DNA of 40,373 nt from positions 1-40,373 of the forward strand of contig NZ_SJJR01000033.1 of NCBI RefSeq assembly GCF_004331455.1, in the 5' to 3' direction. The first letter of the stretch is position 1. Each line of letters opens with the position of its first letter. Source of the DNA: Micromonospora zingiberis. Lineage in GTDB: Bacteria; Actinomycetota; Actinomycetes; Mycobacteriales; Micromonosporaceae. Shown here one piece after another: positions 23,050-31,185 of the stretch. The translations under genes and the position numbers were made by a program. Below the pieces are notes generated by a model. It was not told the origin of the DNA. It saw nothing but the letters and a program-made list of their open reading frames with translations, and did no database searches.

Positions 23050-23682
23050 CTATCTGGTGTGCGGACGGGTGCCTGCCCCATGGATCGGCGCTCCACCGGG
23101 TTGGTGGGCCGGGGAGCCGGCGGCAGCGCCCGGCGCGGCAGTGGGCGGGACTGCAAAGCTCAGCTGGGCAACGCCATTCGGCGGAGCTTCCGGGTTGGCC
23201 GTCCCGGCGGTGCCGGGGTCGGCAGCGGCGGTGGGTGTTGCCGACGCCGGTGGTGGATGGGTGGGCGTAGTTCGGGAGGTGACTGCTGGCGTACGGGCAT
23301 AAGCCCGTGCGGCTTCGGTGCGCAGTGGCCCGTTGGTGGCGTCGGTGAGGAGGGTGAGCGTGGTCGGGTTGGTTCGCACAGCCACCCATGGCCGGTCCCC
23401 AAGACCAATACGGTCCGCCATGCCGCGCACGATTTCCGACCAGTCGTGGTCGGAGAGTTGGCGCTCACCGGGTTGGGTACGCAGGGCGAGTGCCGTCACG
23501 CGGGCGCGGTCGGCAAGCCGTCGTAGGTCGACACGCCAGGTGCCCGTGTGCCACCCGCCGCCGACGTCGATGACGCGCGTTTCGGCCAGATGACTGCGAT
23601 GAGCAGCTCGGCCCACCGCCCGTACCGTGATCGAGCCGGCGATCTGTCGCGAGGACTGAGAGTCGTAAGCACTTACCAACAT
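23050..23682 (-). CDS. Relaxase-like protein lacking the HUH histidines
   Basis: This 210-residue protein contains RVTALALRTQPGERQLSDHD, then WSEIVRGMADRIGLGDRPWV and AVRTNPTTLTLLTD (about 61-114). This follows the order of the MobA/VirD2-type relaxase core (small-residue LR..PG.R.LSD..W.EI...... G......WVAVRH..DHIHI). Here the RH..DHIHI metal-binding part reads RTNPTTLTLL, so no histidines are left. The C-terminal third is Pro/Thr/Ala-rich and probably disordered. It sits between the transglycosylase-M23 gene and the small ORFs, in the operon divergent from the T4SS. It may be a DNA-binding relaxosome subunit without nicking activity, or a chance resemblance. ATG at 23682 follows GGAGG with 8-nt spacing. 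Confidence 0.65.
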   Translation of the reverse strand: MLVSAYDSQSSRQIAGSITVRAVGRAAHRSHLAETRVIDVGGGWHTGTWRVDLRRLADRARVTALALRTQPGERQLSDHDWSEIVRGMADRIGLGDRPWVAVRTNPTTLTLLTDATNGPLRTEAARAYARTPAVTSRTTPTHPPPASATPTAAADPGTAGTANPEAPPNGVAQLSFAVPPTAAPGAAAGSPAHQPGGAPIHGAGTRPHTR

Positions 23683-23686
23683 TGGT
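23665..23686. repeat. Two abutting palindromes at the relaxase-like start
   Basis: GTAAG-CA-CTTAC (23665-23676) overlaps ACCAA-CA-TTGGT (23675-23686). Each has 5-bp arms around a central CA, and the pair spans the start codon at 23680-23682. It is an operator candidate, or part of a nick region. Confidence 0.35.
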
Positions 23687-23767
23687 GATGCCTCCAGAAA
23701 TGGCCGGGCTCGCGAGGAGCGCCAGCAGGAACCAGCGACAAGAAGGTCGGAAATGCCGAGTTCCTGC

Positions 23768-24886
23768 TCATCGACGGATATGCACCCCCGCCGAGTCCAA
23801 CCAGGACAGCGGGTCGACCGCGTTCGCAGCCGTCAGCGGCGGCGCGTTTCGGTGGACCTCGAAGTGCAGGTGTGGACCGGAGGAGCGACCTGTGCTGCCG
23901 ACCCAGCCGATGAGCTGCCCAGCCTGGACCTGCTCGCCGGCGGAGACGGCGAGACGCACCGCGTGGCAGTAGCGGGTGGCGATGCCGTTGCCGTGGTTGA
24001 TGTTGACCAGCAGCCCGCAGCCCGACAGGTTCGGGTTTCCGGGCCGGTCGCAGTACGCGCTGTCGCACCGGGCGGCTAAGACGACGCCGGCCGCAGCGGC
24101 GTAGATCGGAGTTCCGGTCGCCGCGGCGAGGTCGACACCGTCGTGGCTGGGCCGCGATGGCGGCCGGAACCTGCTGACGAATTGGTAGCTGTCGGCGGGT
24201 AGCGGAAGGCGCCAGGCGCCGGTGCCTCCTGCTTCGAGGGTGTACTTGCCGATGCGGGAGCGGACCTGATGGGGATAGTCGTGTGCCTTGCCCGCAGCCG
24301 GTACCCCGCCGGCGCTGGCGATGCAGCCACGGCCACAGAAGTAGCCGGCCCAGGCGATGTCGAGCGGGTCGCCCTTCAGCACGTTCGCCGTAATGTTGCG
24401 GGAGGCCCACGCGACGAGGTCGCACATCAGGCGACCCATCGCGTAGATGGCGTCTTCGGGGTCGTCCGGCCCGTTGCGCCCGTCGTCGTCGTAGTCGTCG
24501 CCCCAACTCGCCCACGTGCCGCGCTGGAACTGCGCGATGCCGATGGCAGGCCCACCGCGCTCGGGCGGATTGTCGGCGACGGCGTCGGCACGCCAACTGC
24601 TCTCCAGGTCGATCTGCGCGGCGATCATCGGCGGCGTGATCTGGGGGCAGATCGATCCGGCGCGGACCACCCAGGGAGCGAGGTAACGCGCATGGGGCGG
24701 TATGGCGTCGGCGTTGAGTGGGCCGCTGGCGGGGGCGGCGACCAGCGCTGGACTCGCGGCGAGCAGGGCGGCGGCACCCGAGGCCACGAAGGCGACCAGA
24801 CCGGCCGCAATGGCCACCACGCCGGTGAGCAGCAGTACGAGGGCGCGCACCGATGTCGGGCTGGCCAGTCCGTTCGTGTCGGTCAT
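23768..24886 (-). CDS. Lytic transglycosylase fused to M23 peptidase, VirB1-like
   Basis: This 372-residue protein has an N-terminal membrane anchor (about 13-52). A transglycosylase domain follows, with the catalytic Glu in QIDLESSWRADA (about E95), the GIAQF motif (116-120) and the DDDGRNGPDDPEDAI segment. The C-terminal half is an M23 metallopeptidase: SHDGVDLAAATGTP supplies His248 and Asp252, and GPHLHFEV supplies the His pair (339, 341). The two domains cut glycan and peptide bonds of the wall and so open a path for the transfer apparatus. T4SS systems of Gram-positive elements commonly encode such bifunctional hydrolases. The start is ATG 24886, 6 nt after the upstream stop; the stop is 85 nt before the relaxase-like start. 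Confidence 0.92.
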   Translation of the reverse strand: MTDTNGLASPTSVRALVLLLTGVVAIAAGLVAFVASGAAALLAASPALVAAPASGPLNADAIPPHARYLAPWVVRAGSICPQITPPMIAAQIDLESSWRADAVADNPPERGGPAIGIAQFQRGTWASWGDDYDDDGRNGPDDPEDAIYAMGRLMCDLVAWASRNITANVLKGDPLDIAWAGYFCGRGCIASAGGVPAAGKAHDYPHQVRSRIGKYTLEAGGTGAWRLPLPADSYQFVSRFRPPSRPSHDGVDLAAATGTPIYAAAAGVVLAARCDSAYCDRPGNPNLSGCGLLVNINHGNGIATRYCHAVRLAVSAGEQVQAGQLIGWVGSTGRSSGPHLHFEVHRNAPPLTAANAVDPLSWLDSAGVHIRR

Positions 24887-24892
24887 CGCCGA

Positions 24893-25429
24893 TCAGCCGA
24901 TCTCGTATTCGCTGATCCGCCATCCGACCGTGCTCGGCCGCAGACCGCACACGACGGTGTGGCGTACGAGCGGGCCCCGCCAGCCGTCACGCCCGATCGG
25001 TTGCACTGTCACGAGTGCGCCGACGTGCCGCTGCTCGGCGGTATCGGGCGGAAGCGCGTCTCCGACATACGGGCCGAGCTGAACCTCGGTGTAGGCGCGG
25101 TGGTGGACCAGTTCCTGCCATTGCGGGGTCTGGCGCGCCGAGTCCTGGTCGACCACCGTCGCAGCCAACCTGGCGTCCAGGTACATCGCGGCCCGCCGGT
25201 AGACGTCGGCGCGATCACGGTCGACGGCGGTGTCCACACGATGCACGGCGACGGCGAACGCGGCGCACACCGCGTACGGGTCGCGGTAGTTCACCGACGG
25301 GTCGACGAGCAGAGGCGACGCCTCGAACGGCTGCGGACGAGGCTGGGGGGCCGCCGCCGAACAGGCAGCGAGTAGCCCGGCCAGGAATGCGCCCGCCAGG
25401 AGGGCGGGAATGCGACTGAAGCGGATCAT
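24893..25429 (-). CDS. Lipoprotein of the transfer operon
   Basis: This 178-residue protein starts MIRFSRIPALLAGAFLAGLL and has the lipobox LAAC (Cys23), then a Pro-rich tether. The domain contains VNYRDPYAVCAAFAVAVHRV, RRAAMYLDARLAATVVD and ends PSTVGWRISEYEIG. It looks like an NTF2-like fold (similar to VirB8/Mce-associated domains), but no family is certain. As first gene of the minus-strand operon it is divergent from the pilin gene. GTG at 25438 is an alternative start. Confidence 0.78.
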   Translation of the reverse strand: MIRFSRIPALLAGAFLAGLLAACSAAAPQPRPQPFEASPLLVDPSVNYRDPYAVCAAFAVAVHRVDTAVDRDRADVYRRAAMYLDARLAATVVDQDSARQTPQWQELVHHRAYTEVQLGPYVGDALPPDTAEQRHVGALVTVQPIGRDGWRGPLVRHTVVCGLRPSTVGWRISEYEIG

Positions 25430-25659
25430 GCTGGTCACGCTCAGGCCCGCCCGTAGGCGGCGACGCTGCCGTAGCGCCGTAACCCACCGGCTCCGCGCGC
25501 CCGGGGAGCAGAAGAAGCCGAGGCGTGGATTCGCCTCACCGGCACCAATCAGTCCGGCGACGCACGGAGAGCCAGCCACGAGACCGGCCTGCTCAACAGA
25601 TCGAGGACGAGCCCTGTCGCGCCGGACACCCGCGCAGCAGCGGAGAGCAGTTCCGGACC

Positions 25660-25686
25660 AGGGCTACCCCTAGCGCCCGTAGCCCT
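25660..25686. repeat. 8-bp inverted repeat upstream of T4SS operon
   Basis: AGGGCTAC (25660-25667) pairs perfectly with GTAGCCCT (25679-25686) across an 11-nt loop. It lies about 100 nt before the pilin start. It may be an operator, an attenuator or a recognition site of a relaxosome. Confidence 0.45.
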
Positions 25687-25744
25687 CCCGTCAACGTCGG
25701 CAGCAACCGTAACGGCTCCGCACCCCAACGAACGTCTCCGGCAG

Positions 25745-25761
25745 CGGCCCCAACCGGGCCG
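25745..25761 (+). repeat. Hairpin before the pilin ribosome-binding site
   Basis: CGGCCC (25745-25750) pairs with GGGCCG (25756-25761) around a 5-nt loop. It ends 13 nt before the strong GGAGGA at 25775-25780. It could stabilise the 5' end of the operon mRNA. Confidence 0.4.
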
Positions 25762-25787
25762 CACTTCGATTGTCGGAGGAGATCAAC

Positions 25788-26084
25788 ATGATCCTCAAGC
25801 TCGTCGTTGCCGGCCAAGCGGTGCTCGCCGCGGACGCCCCGAACCCTGCGCCGTCAGCACCGCCCGGAATGGAAGCAGTAGCCACCAGCTTCCTCAGCTG
25901 GGGAAAGTGGATCTTGCTGGTCGCGGGTGTTCTCGGGTTCATGATCTGCGCCGGTATGATGATCATCGGACGGCGTAACCGGTCGCAGACCGCCGTGGAT
26001 GGTGCCGCGGGCGTGCCCTGGGTGCTCGCCGGACTGGCGCTGACCAGCTTGGCCGCCGGCATCGCGGGGGTGGCGCTCTCGTGA
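25788..26084 (+). CDS. VirB2/TrbC-like pilin subunit
   Basis: This 98-residue protein starts MILKLVVAGQAVLAADAPNP. It has a signal-like N-terminus, a Pro-rich spacer, and two hydrophobic helices (about 43-62 and 78-97) joined by a short cationic loop GRRNRSQTAVDGAAG. Two helices around a basic loop are the mark of VirB2/TrbC-type pilins. It starts the plus-strand T4SS operon. ATG 25788 has an excellent Shine-Dalgarno (GGAGGA, 7-nt spacing). The in-frame TTG at 25770 lies before that site and is rejected. Confidence 0.8.
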   Translation: MILKLVVAGQAVLAADAPNPAPSAPPGMEAVATSFLSWGKWILLVAGVLGFMICAGMMIIGRRNRSQTAVDGAAGVPWVLAGLALTSLAAGIAGVALS

Positions 26085-26854
26085 ACCGCCGCATCTCGCA
26101 AGCGACACCCCGTCGCCGCATCAGTCCCACGGTCATCGTCACCGTCGGGTTGGCACTGCTTGTGCTGGCTTCGGTTGCGGTCGCCCGCAGTGGCGACGAC
26201 AACCGCAACGATCACGCCTCGCCCGGACAGCCACTCACCGAGGCGAATCCGCCGGCGGATGCCCCGGCGCCCGACGTACCCCAGCAGGTGGCCGTCGAGG
26301 TTTCTTGGCCTACCGACTTGACCTGGATCACCGTGGCGGGGCTCGCTCTGCCGGTCTCCGCTACCGCGGGTCCACGCGACTCCGCCGCTGGGCGAGCGCG
26401 AGGTTTCGCGCAGACATCGTCCGGTGCCGTTCTCGCCGCGCTGCATCTGCTGGTGCGGACCAGTCCGCAGGTGGGGCCCCGGGTTTGGGAACCGACGCTG
26501 CGTGAGCAGGTCGTCGGGCCGGACGTCGGGGCGTACATCGACGCGGTGACCCAGGACTACGCCGTTGCCCAGGAGCAGTTGCAGATTCCCTACGGCGATC
26601 CGTTGTCTCCGATCTACGCCTCGATCGCCGGGGTCCGCATCGACTCGTACGGCCCGCAGGCGGCCAGCCTGCGGCTGCTCATCGAAGCGCCGGACGGCAG
26701 CGGTGGCGTGGCTCGCGCGGCCACGGTGGTGCAGGTCTCCTGGACGGGCACGGACTGGAGTCTGATCGCTCCGCCCCGCGGTGATTGGTCCACGGTCCGT
26801 GCTCTGGTCGGCCCTGCCGTCACCCGTAGCTACACGCCGTTGCCGGGCAGGTAG
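26081..26854 (+). CDS. VirB8/TcpC-like conjugal transfer protein
   Basis: This 257-residue protein has a cationic N-terminus (MNRRISQATPRRRISPTVIV), one membrane helix (about 17-36) and a Pro/Ala-rich stalk. The extracellular domain contains AAGRARGFAQTSSGAVLAAL and later TDWSLIAPPRGDWSTVRALV. This single-pass bitopic layout with an NTF2-like outer domain is that of VirB8/TcpC proteins. The family assignment is by layout and position. GTG at 26081 overlaps the pilin stop (GTGA), so the two are translationally coupled. Most similar actinomycete genes are annotated only as conjugal transfer proteins. Confidence 0.7.
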   Translation: MNRRISQATPRRRISPTVIVTVGLALLVLASVAVARSGDDNRNDHASPGQPLTEANPPADAPAPDVPQQVAVEVSWPTDLTWITVAGLALPVSATAGPRDSAAGRARGFAQTSSGAVLAALHLLVRTSPQVGPRVWEPTLREQVVGPDVGAYIDAVTQDYAVAQEQLQIPYGDPLSPIYASIAGVRIDSYGPQAASLRLLIEAPDGSGGVARAATVVQVSWTGTDWSLIAPPRGDWSTVRALVGPAVTRSYTPLPGR

Positions 26855-26856
26855 CC

Positions 26857-28203
26857 ATGTGCGACGCGTGGGATCTCAAATGCCAGTTCAAAGAGGGCGC
26901 GACCGAGGTGGCGGGCGCCGTGGCCGAGACGATGATCGGTCAACTGGCGGACCTGATCAGCCAGGCCCAGTCCACGCTGATCACGTCGACCGTGACGTGG
27001 TGGCTGTACCTGCCGCCGGTCGACGTCGAGCATGCGCCAGCGGCGCAGACTCTCCAGCGATGGATGCTGCCCTTCGCCCTGATCGTCTCGGTCGGCGGCA
27101 TCATGTGGCAGTCCCTCCTGCTGATCATCAACCGCAAGGGGGAACCGCTCGTCGCGGTGGTGAAAGGTCTGTTCACGACCGCGTTGTTCGGCGCGGTAAG
27201 CCTCACCGGCACGCAGATGCTGCTCCGGGCGTGCGAGTCCTACACCGAATGGGTCCTCACCTGGGGTATGGACTGCGCGCCAGGTCTCGGCGTCGACCCG
27301 GGCTGCAAGACCAACGCGCTGGCCGCGCGGATGCAGATGCTGCTGCTTCCCGCGGGACCGAGCATCAGCAGCGTCCTGGTGGTCGTCGTGGGCATGGTCG
27401 TGCTCGTGGCGAGCATCGTGCAGGCGATGCTGCTGCTGTTCCGCAACGGCGCCATCATCATTCTCGCCGGAATGCTGCAACTCGCCGCAAGCGGCAGCTT
27501 CACCGCAGCCACCAGCAACTGGTTGAAGCGGGTGCTCGGCTGGCTGCTCGCGATGGTCTTCTACGAGCCGTTCGCCGCCACCAGCTACGCGGTCGCGTTC
27601 ATGCTCGTCGGCGATCCGCAGAACCGGGACATCTCGACATGGTTCACCGGCGCCGGGATGCTCGGCATGACGCTCGTGGCGTTGCCGGCCATGATGCGGT
27701 TCTTCAACTGGACCGTCGGCGCGGTACAAACCAGCGGGAACTCCGCCGGCATGCTGGCTGCGGCGGGCGCCGCAGGGCTGCACGCGGTCGCGTCGAGACG
27801 CGGCTCTTCCGGCATGTCCGCGACGGACTATGCCCGGGACATGGACCGCCGCTACCCGCCGCAGCCCAGCGGCGGCGACAGCGGATCGGGCACGCCTCGA
27901 CCGACCCCACCGGTATTCACCGGCCCCTCCCCCACCGCTGGTGCCGCCCCCTCGGCGAGTACCGCGACGACCACCACCGCCGGCGCCTCAGCCGGTAGCG
28001 CTACGACGACGGCGGCGACCGCGGGCGGCAGCGCCGCAACGGGTGCGGGCGCTGGTGCCGCAGGCGCCGGTGCGGCCGGGGCGTCCGCCGCCGCAGGCCC
28101 TGCCGCGCCTGTCGTCGCCGGTGTCGTTGTCGGCGCGCAGGTTGCGGGGGCAGCAGTCAAGTCCGCAGCGAGCACCGCGTCCCGATCGACGGAAACCGGG
28201 TGA
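26857..28203 (+). CDS. VirB6/TrbL-like polytopic T4SS channel protein
   Basis: This 448-residue protein starts MCDAWDLKCQFKEGATEVAG, followed by at least six hydrophobic helices (about 68-88, 100-125, 168-192, 195-216, 225-260 and 263-285). The C-terminal stretch from about 330 is low-complexity Ala, Gly, Thr and Pro (ATTTTAGASAGSATTTAATA, then GAGAGAAGAGAAGASAAAGP). Multi-pass proteins at this position are the inner-membrane channel component (VirB6/TrbL). Cysteines at 2, 9 and in the periplasmic loops (RACESY, MDCAPGLGVDPGCK) may form disulphides. It starts 2 nt after the previous stop. Confidence 0.82.
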   Translation: MCDAWDLKCQFKEGATEVAGAVAETMIGQLADLISQAQSTLITSTVTWWLYLPPVDVEHAPAAQTLQRWMLPFALIVSVGGIMWQSLLLIINRKGEPLVAVVKGLFTTALFGAVSLTGTQMLLRACESYTEWVLTWGMDCAPGLGVDPGCKTNALAARMQMLLLPAGPSISSVLVVVVGMVVLVASIVQAMLLLFRNGAIIILAGMLQLAASGSFTAATSNWLKRVLGWLLAMVFYEPFAATSYAVAFMLVGDPQNRDISTWFTGAGMLGMTLVALPAMMRFFNWTVGAVQTSGNSAGMLAAAGAAGLHAVASRRGSSGMSATDYARDMDRRYPPQPSGGDSGSGTPRPTPPVFTGPSPTAGAAPSASTATTTTAGASAGSATTTAATAGGSAATGAGAGAAGAGAAGASAAAGPAAPVVAGVVVGAQVAGAAVKSAASTASRSTETG

Positions 28204-29705
28204 TCGGGATGTCTACGAAGGCTCAGGCCGAGGAGACACGAACCTACGGCGGTTGGCGTCGCGCTCGACCGCTGGGCATGTTCGGGCTCGGCTTCGGTCA
28301 GACGATGGTGGTGCTGGCGGCGATGACCGTCGCGCTGATCACGGTGTCGGTGAGCCTGACCGCTCTCGCGGTGGTCGGCCCCGTCTGCCTGATCGTCATC
28401 GTCGGCAACGTCGCTCAGTGGGACGGTGTGTCCCTGGCGCAGGCACTCGTGCAGCGCTTCCGCTGGGTCACCGGTTCCGGCCGTGGCCGCACGAGCTTCC
28501 GCGGCGGCGTGATGTCGGCGCAGGAGCACGCCTGGCAACTGCCGGGCGTGCTCGCCCCGACCGTCCTGCTGTCCGTCGATGACGGCCACGGCGGCACGTA
28601 TGGCGTGGTGTGGCATCGCCGGCTCAGGACCATGACCGTCACGCTGCGGTGCGCCGCGCAGTCGACCTGGCTGGCTGACCCGGAGGCGGCGACCGCCTGG
28701 GTGTCGAACTGGGGCGGCTGGCTGGCCGGCCTCGGTCACGTGCCGATCGTGCGGTGGGTCGCGGTCACGGTGGACACCGCGCCGGATTCCGGCACCCGGC
28801 TGGCTGACTACATCACCGGCCGGCTGGCACCGGACGGGCCAGCGGCAGCGGTGCGAGTGATCCAGCAGCTCATCGCCGCCGCACCACAGGCCGCCGCTGA
28901 CGTGCAAACGACCGTGTCGATCACCTTCGAGCCGGCGGCGTCGCCGGCCCGGCCCAGGACGGTGCCGGACTGTCTCGCGGAGGTCGATCGCGCCTTGCCC
29001 GGCTTGCAGGACGCGCTGGCCGGGTGCGGGCTGACGGTGCTGGGGCGAGCGACAGCGGCGCAGATCGCCGGAATCGTGCGGCACGCCTTCGATCCGACCA
29101 GTCGAGGCGAGGTGACCCGGCTGCTCAGCGCCGCGCCGGACGCGGCAGCCGAGTTGCTGGACTGGAGCAACGCCGGCCCGGTCGCCGCCGAGGAGCACAC
29201 CGATCGCTACGAGCACGATGGCGCCACCAGTGTGACCTGGGCGTGGCACGAGGCACCGCGTCAGCCGGTCACGCATCACGTGCTCGCCCGGCTGCTCGCC
29301 CCCGGCGAGCAGCCGAAACGGGTCACGCTGCTGTACCGCCCGATGACCGCCGGGCAAGCCGCCGGCGAGGTCGAGCGGCAGGTCAACGCCGCCCAGTTCC
29401 GGTCCGCCTACCGGCGAGCCCGCAAGCTCGATCCGACCGCCCGGGACATCGCCGACCACGAGCAGGCCACGCAAGCCGCACGAGAAGAAGCGCTCGGCGC
29501 AGGTGTCGGCCTGATCAGCCTCTGGGTGACCACCACCGTGCTCGATCCGGCCGACCTCGGCCGGGCCGTCGCGGATGTGGAAAGCCGCGCGGAGACGTGC
29601 AAGGTGCGGCTTCGTCGCCTGTGGCGTTCCCAGGCGGCCGGGTTCGCCGTCACTCTCCCGGCCGGGATCTGCCCGCCGGTGCTGGCCCAGCAGTGGCCGA
29701 ACTGA
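28200..29705 (+). CDS. SCO6880-family T4SS membrane protein
   Basis: This protein of about 500 residues starts with GTG at 28200 or ATG at 28209. It has a short N-terminus (RTYGGWRRARPLGMFGLGFG) and two adjacent helices (about 32-53 and 58-74), as in VirB3/PrgI. A long cytoplasmic domain contains WQLPGVLAPTVLLSVDDGHG, VWHRRLRTMTVTLRCAAQST and LLAPGEQPKRVTLLYRPMTA. It corresponds to the SCO6880 family, which resembles a VirB3 fused to the N-terminal region of VirB4. The VirB4 ATPase core is encoded separately by the next gene, 25 nt downstream. The GTG overlaps the upstream stop (GTGA). Confidence 0.85.
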   Translation: MIGMSTKAQAEETRTYGGWRRARPLGMFGLGFGQTMVVLAAMTVALITVSVSLTALAVVGPVCLIVIVGNVAQWDGVSLAQALVQRFRWVTGSGRGRTSFRGGVMSAQEHAWQLPGVLAPTVLLSVDDGHGGTYGVVWHRRLRTMTVTLRCAAQSTWLADPEAATAWVSNWGGWLAGLGHVPIVRWVAVTVDTAPDSGTRLADYITGRLAPDGPAAAVRVIQQLIAAAPQAAADVQTTVSITFEPAASPARPRTVPDCLAEVDRALPGLQDALAGCGLTVLGRATAAQIAGIVRHAFDPTSRGEVTRLLSAAPDAAAELLDWSNAGPVAAEEHTDRYEHDGATSVTWAWHEAPRQPVTHHVLARLLAPGEQPKRVTLLYRPMTAGQAAGEVERQVNAAQFRSAYRRARKLDPTARDIADHEQATQAAREEALGAGVGLISLWVTTTVLDPADLGRAVADVESRAETCKVRLRRLWRSQAAGFAVTLPAGICPPVLAQQWPN

Positions 29706-29730
29706 TCTTCCTCTTTCCAGGAGCACTCCC

Positions 29731-31185
29731 ATGGCATTCGCAGATATTGACGTGTCCGCGCTCGGCCCCATGCCCCCGGCCTGGGGATGGCGTCGACCCG
29801 GTGCCGGGCGCGCCGTCCACGTAACGGCCGGTACCGAGTACCAGGCCACGACCGTGCAGGCCGCCGGCTTGTACCCGTTTACCGCCGGCAGCGGCGCTCC
29901 CCTGCTGGGCGTGCCGATCGGCCGCCACCAGCTCTGGGGTGAGTCCGTGCTGCTCGACCCGTTCGAGTGGCTCAACGCCGGACTGATCACCAACACCGGT
30001 GTCTTCGTGCTCGGCCAGCCGGGCGCCGGCAAGTCCGCACTGGCCAAGCGGCTGGTCATGGGAATGGCCGCCACCGGTGCCCAGATCTTGATTCTCGGTG
30101 ACACGAAGCCGGACTACACCCGGGTCGTGCAGCACCTGGATGGCCAGGTCATTCGGGTCGGCAGGGGCTTGGACCGGATCAACCCGCTCGACGCCGGTCC
30201 GCTCGGCACCGTGTTGTCACGGATGAGCGGACCCGACGCCGACCAGCTTCGTCTGGAGGTACGCGGGCGGCGGCTGACCCTGCTCATCGCCCTGTGCACG
30301 CTTGTGCGTGACGGCGGGCAGGTCAGCAACACGGAAGAGGTCGTTCTCGGCAGGGTCGTCGACCTGCTTGCCGAACGGCGCACCGGAGATCCGGTGATCC
30401 CCGACGTGCTCGCGGTGCTTGACCAGGGGCCGGACACCATCCGCGCCGCGGCGCGGGCTACCTCGGCGGCCGACTACCGCCGCCGAATCGACGACTTGGT
30501 AGCCACCCTGCGCCTGTTGTGCGAGGGCACGCTCGCCGGTGTCTTCGACTCCGCCACCTCCACCCCGATCGACCTGTCCGCCAAGGCGGTCAGCATCGAC
30601 ATCTCCCGGGTGGCCGCCGCCGGCGACAAGCTGGTCGCCGCCGCGATGCTGTCCACCTGGAGTTACGGATACGCCGTCATCGACGCTGCCGCCGTGCTCG
30701 CCGACCAGGGCCTCGCTCCCCGACGACGACACCTCGCCGTCATGGACGAGCTGTGGCGGGCGCTCCGGGGAGCGCCCGGGTTGGTCGAGCCGGCCGACGC
30801 GCTCACCCGGCTGTCGCGCAACCTCGGCGTCGCACAGATCATGCTCACCCACTCGCTGGACGACCTGGACGCGCTGGCCAGCGACGAGGACCGCGCCAAG
30901 GGACGCGGCATGGCCGAACGGTGCGCCATCAAGGTCCTGGCCGCGTTGCCCGGCCGGGAACTGGACCGGATCAGCCAGATGGTCCGGCTGTCCGAGCCCG
31001 AGCGGGACATGGTCGCATCCTGGGCCGCCCCCGAAGCACTGGTGCCCGGCGCCATGCATCCCGGTCGCGGAAAGTACCTCGTCAAGACCGGCGAGCGGGC
31101 GGGAATGCCCGTCGCACTGCACCTGGTCGGCGAAGAACTCGCCCTCTACGACACCGACGCCGCCGTACGGGCAGGTGCCCGATGA
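29731..31185 (+). CDS. VirB4-like ATPase of the T4SS
   Basis: This 484-residue protein has the Walker A motif GQPGAGKS (about 95-102) and Walker B HLAVMDE (about 334-340). Other landmarks are ILGDTKPDYTRVV after motif I, and SRNLGVAQIMLTHSLDDLD, which is the sensor region of VirB4/TraC ATPases. The N-terminal VirB4 domain is short because its counterpart lies in the upstream SCO6880 protein. The protein powers assembly of the channel and substrate export. AGGAG with 9-nt spacing precedes the ATG. It overlaps the coupling-protein gene by 4 nt (ATGA). Confidence 0.9.
   Translation: MAFADIDVSALGPMPPAWGWRRPGAGRAVHVTAGTEYQATTVQAAGLYPFTAGSGAPLLGVPIGRHQLWGESVLLDPFEWLNAGLITNTGVFVLGQPGAGKSALAKRLVMGMAATGAQILILGDTKPDYTRVVQHLDGQVIRVGRGLDRINPLDAGPLGTVLSRMSGPDADQLRLEVRGRRLTLLIALCTLVRDGGQVSNTEEVVLGRVVDLLAERRTGDPVIPDVLAVLDQGPDTIRAAARATSAADYRRRIDDLVATLRLLCEGTLAGVFDSATSTPIDLSAKAVSIDISRVAAAGDKLVAAAMLSTWSYGYAVIDAAAVLADQGLAPRRRHLAVMDELWRALRGAPGLVEPADALTRLSRNLGVAQIMLTHSLDDLDALASDEDRAKGRGMAERCAIKVLAALPGRELDRISQMVRLSEPERDMVASWAAPEALVPGAMHPGRGKYLVKTGERAGMPVALHLVGEELALYDTDAAVRAGAR

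Larger units (their letters stand above)
25430..25787. promoter_or_regulatory. Divergent promoter region between the two transfer operons
   Basis: This 358-nt region separates the minus-strand lipoprotein operon from the plus-strand T4SS operon and has no gene. It holds two hairpins (25660-25686 and 25745-25761) and the palindrome CCGTAACGG. It must carry both promoters, and is a plausible place for an oriT, though no known oriT sequence is recognised. Confidence 0.5.

Noticed and set aside
27852..30104. 750-residue minus-strand open frame
   Set aside because: Antisense to VirB6-like, SCO6880 and VirB4-like genes; low-complexity composition and no motifs.
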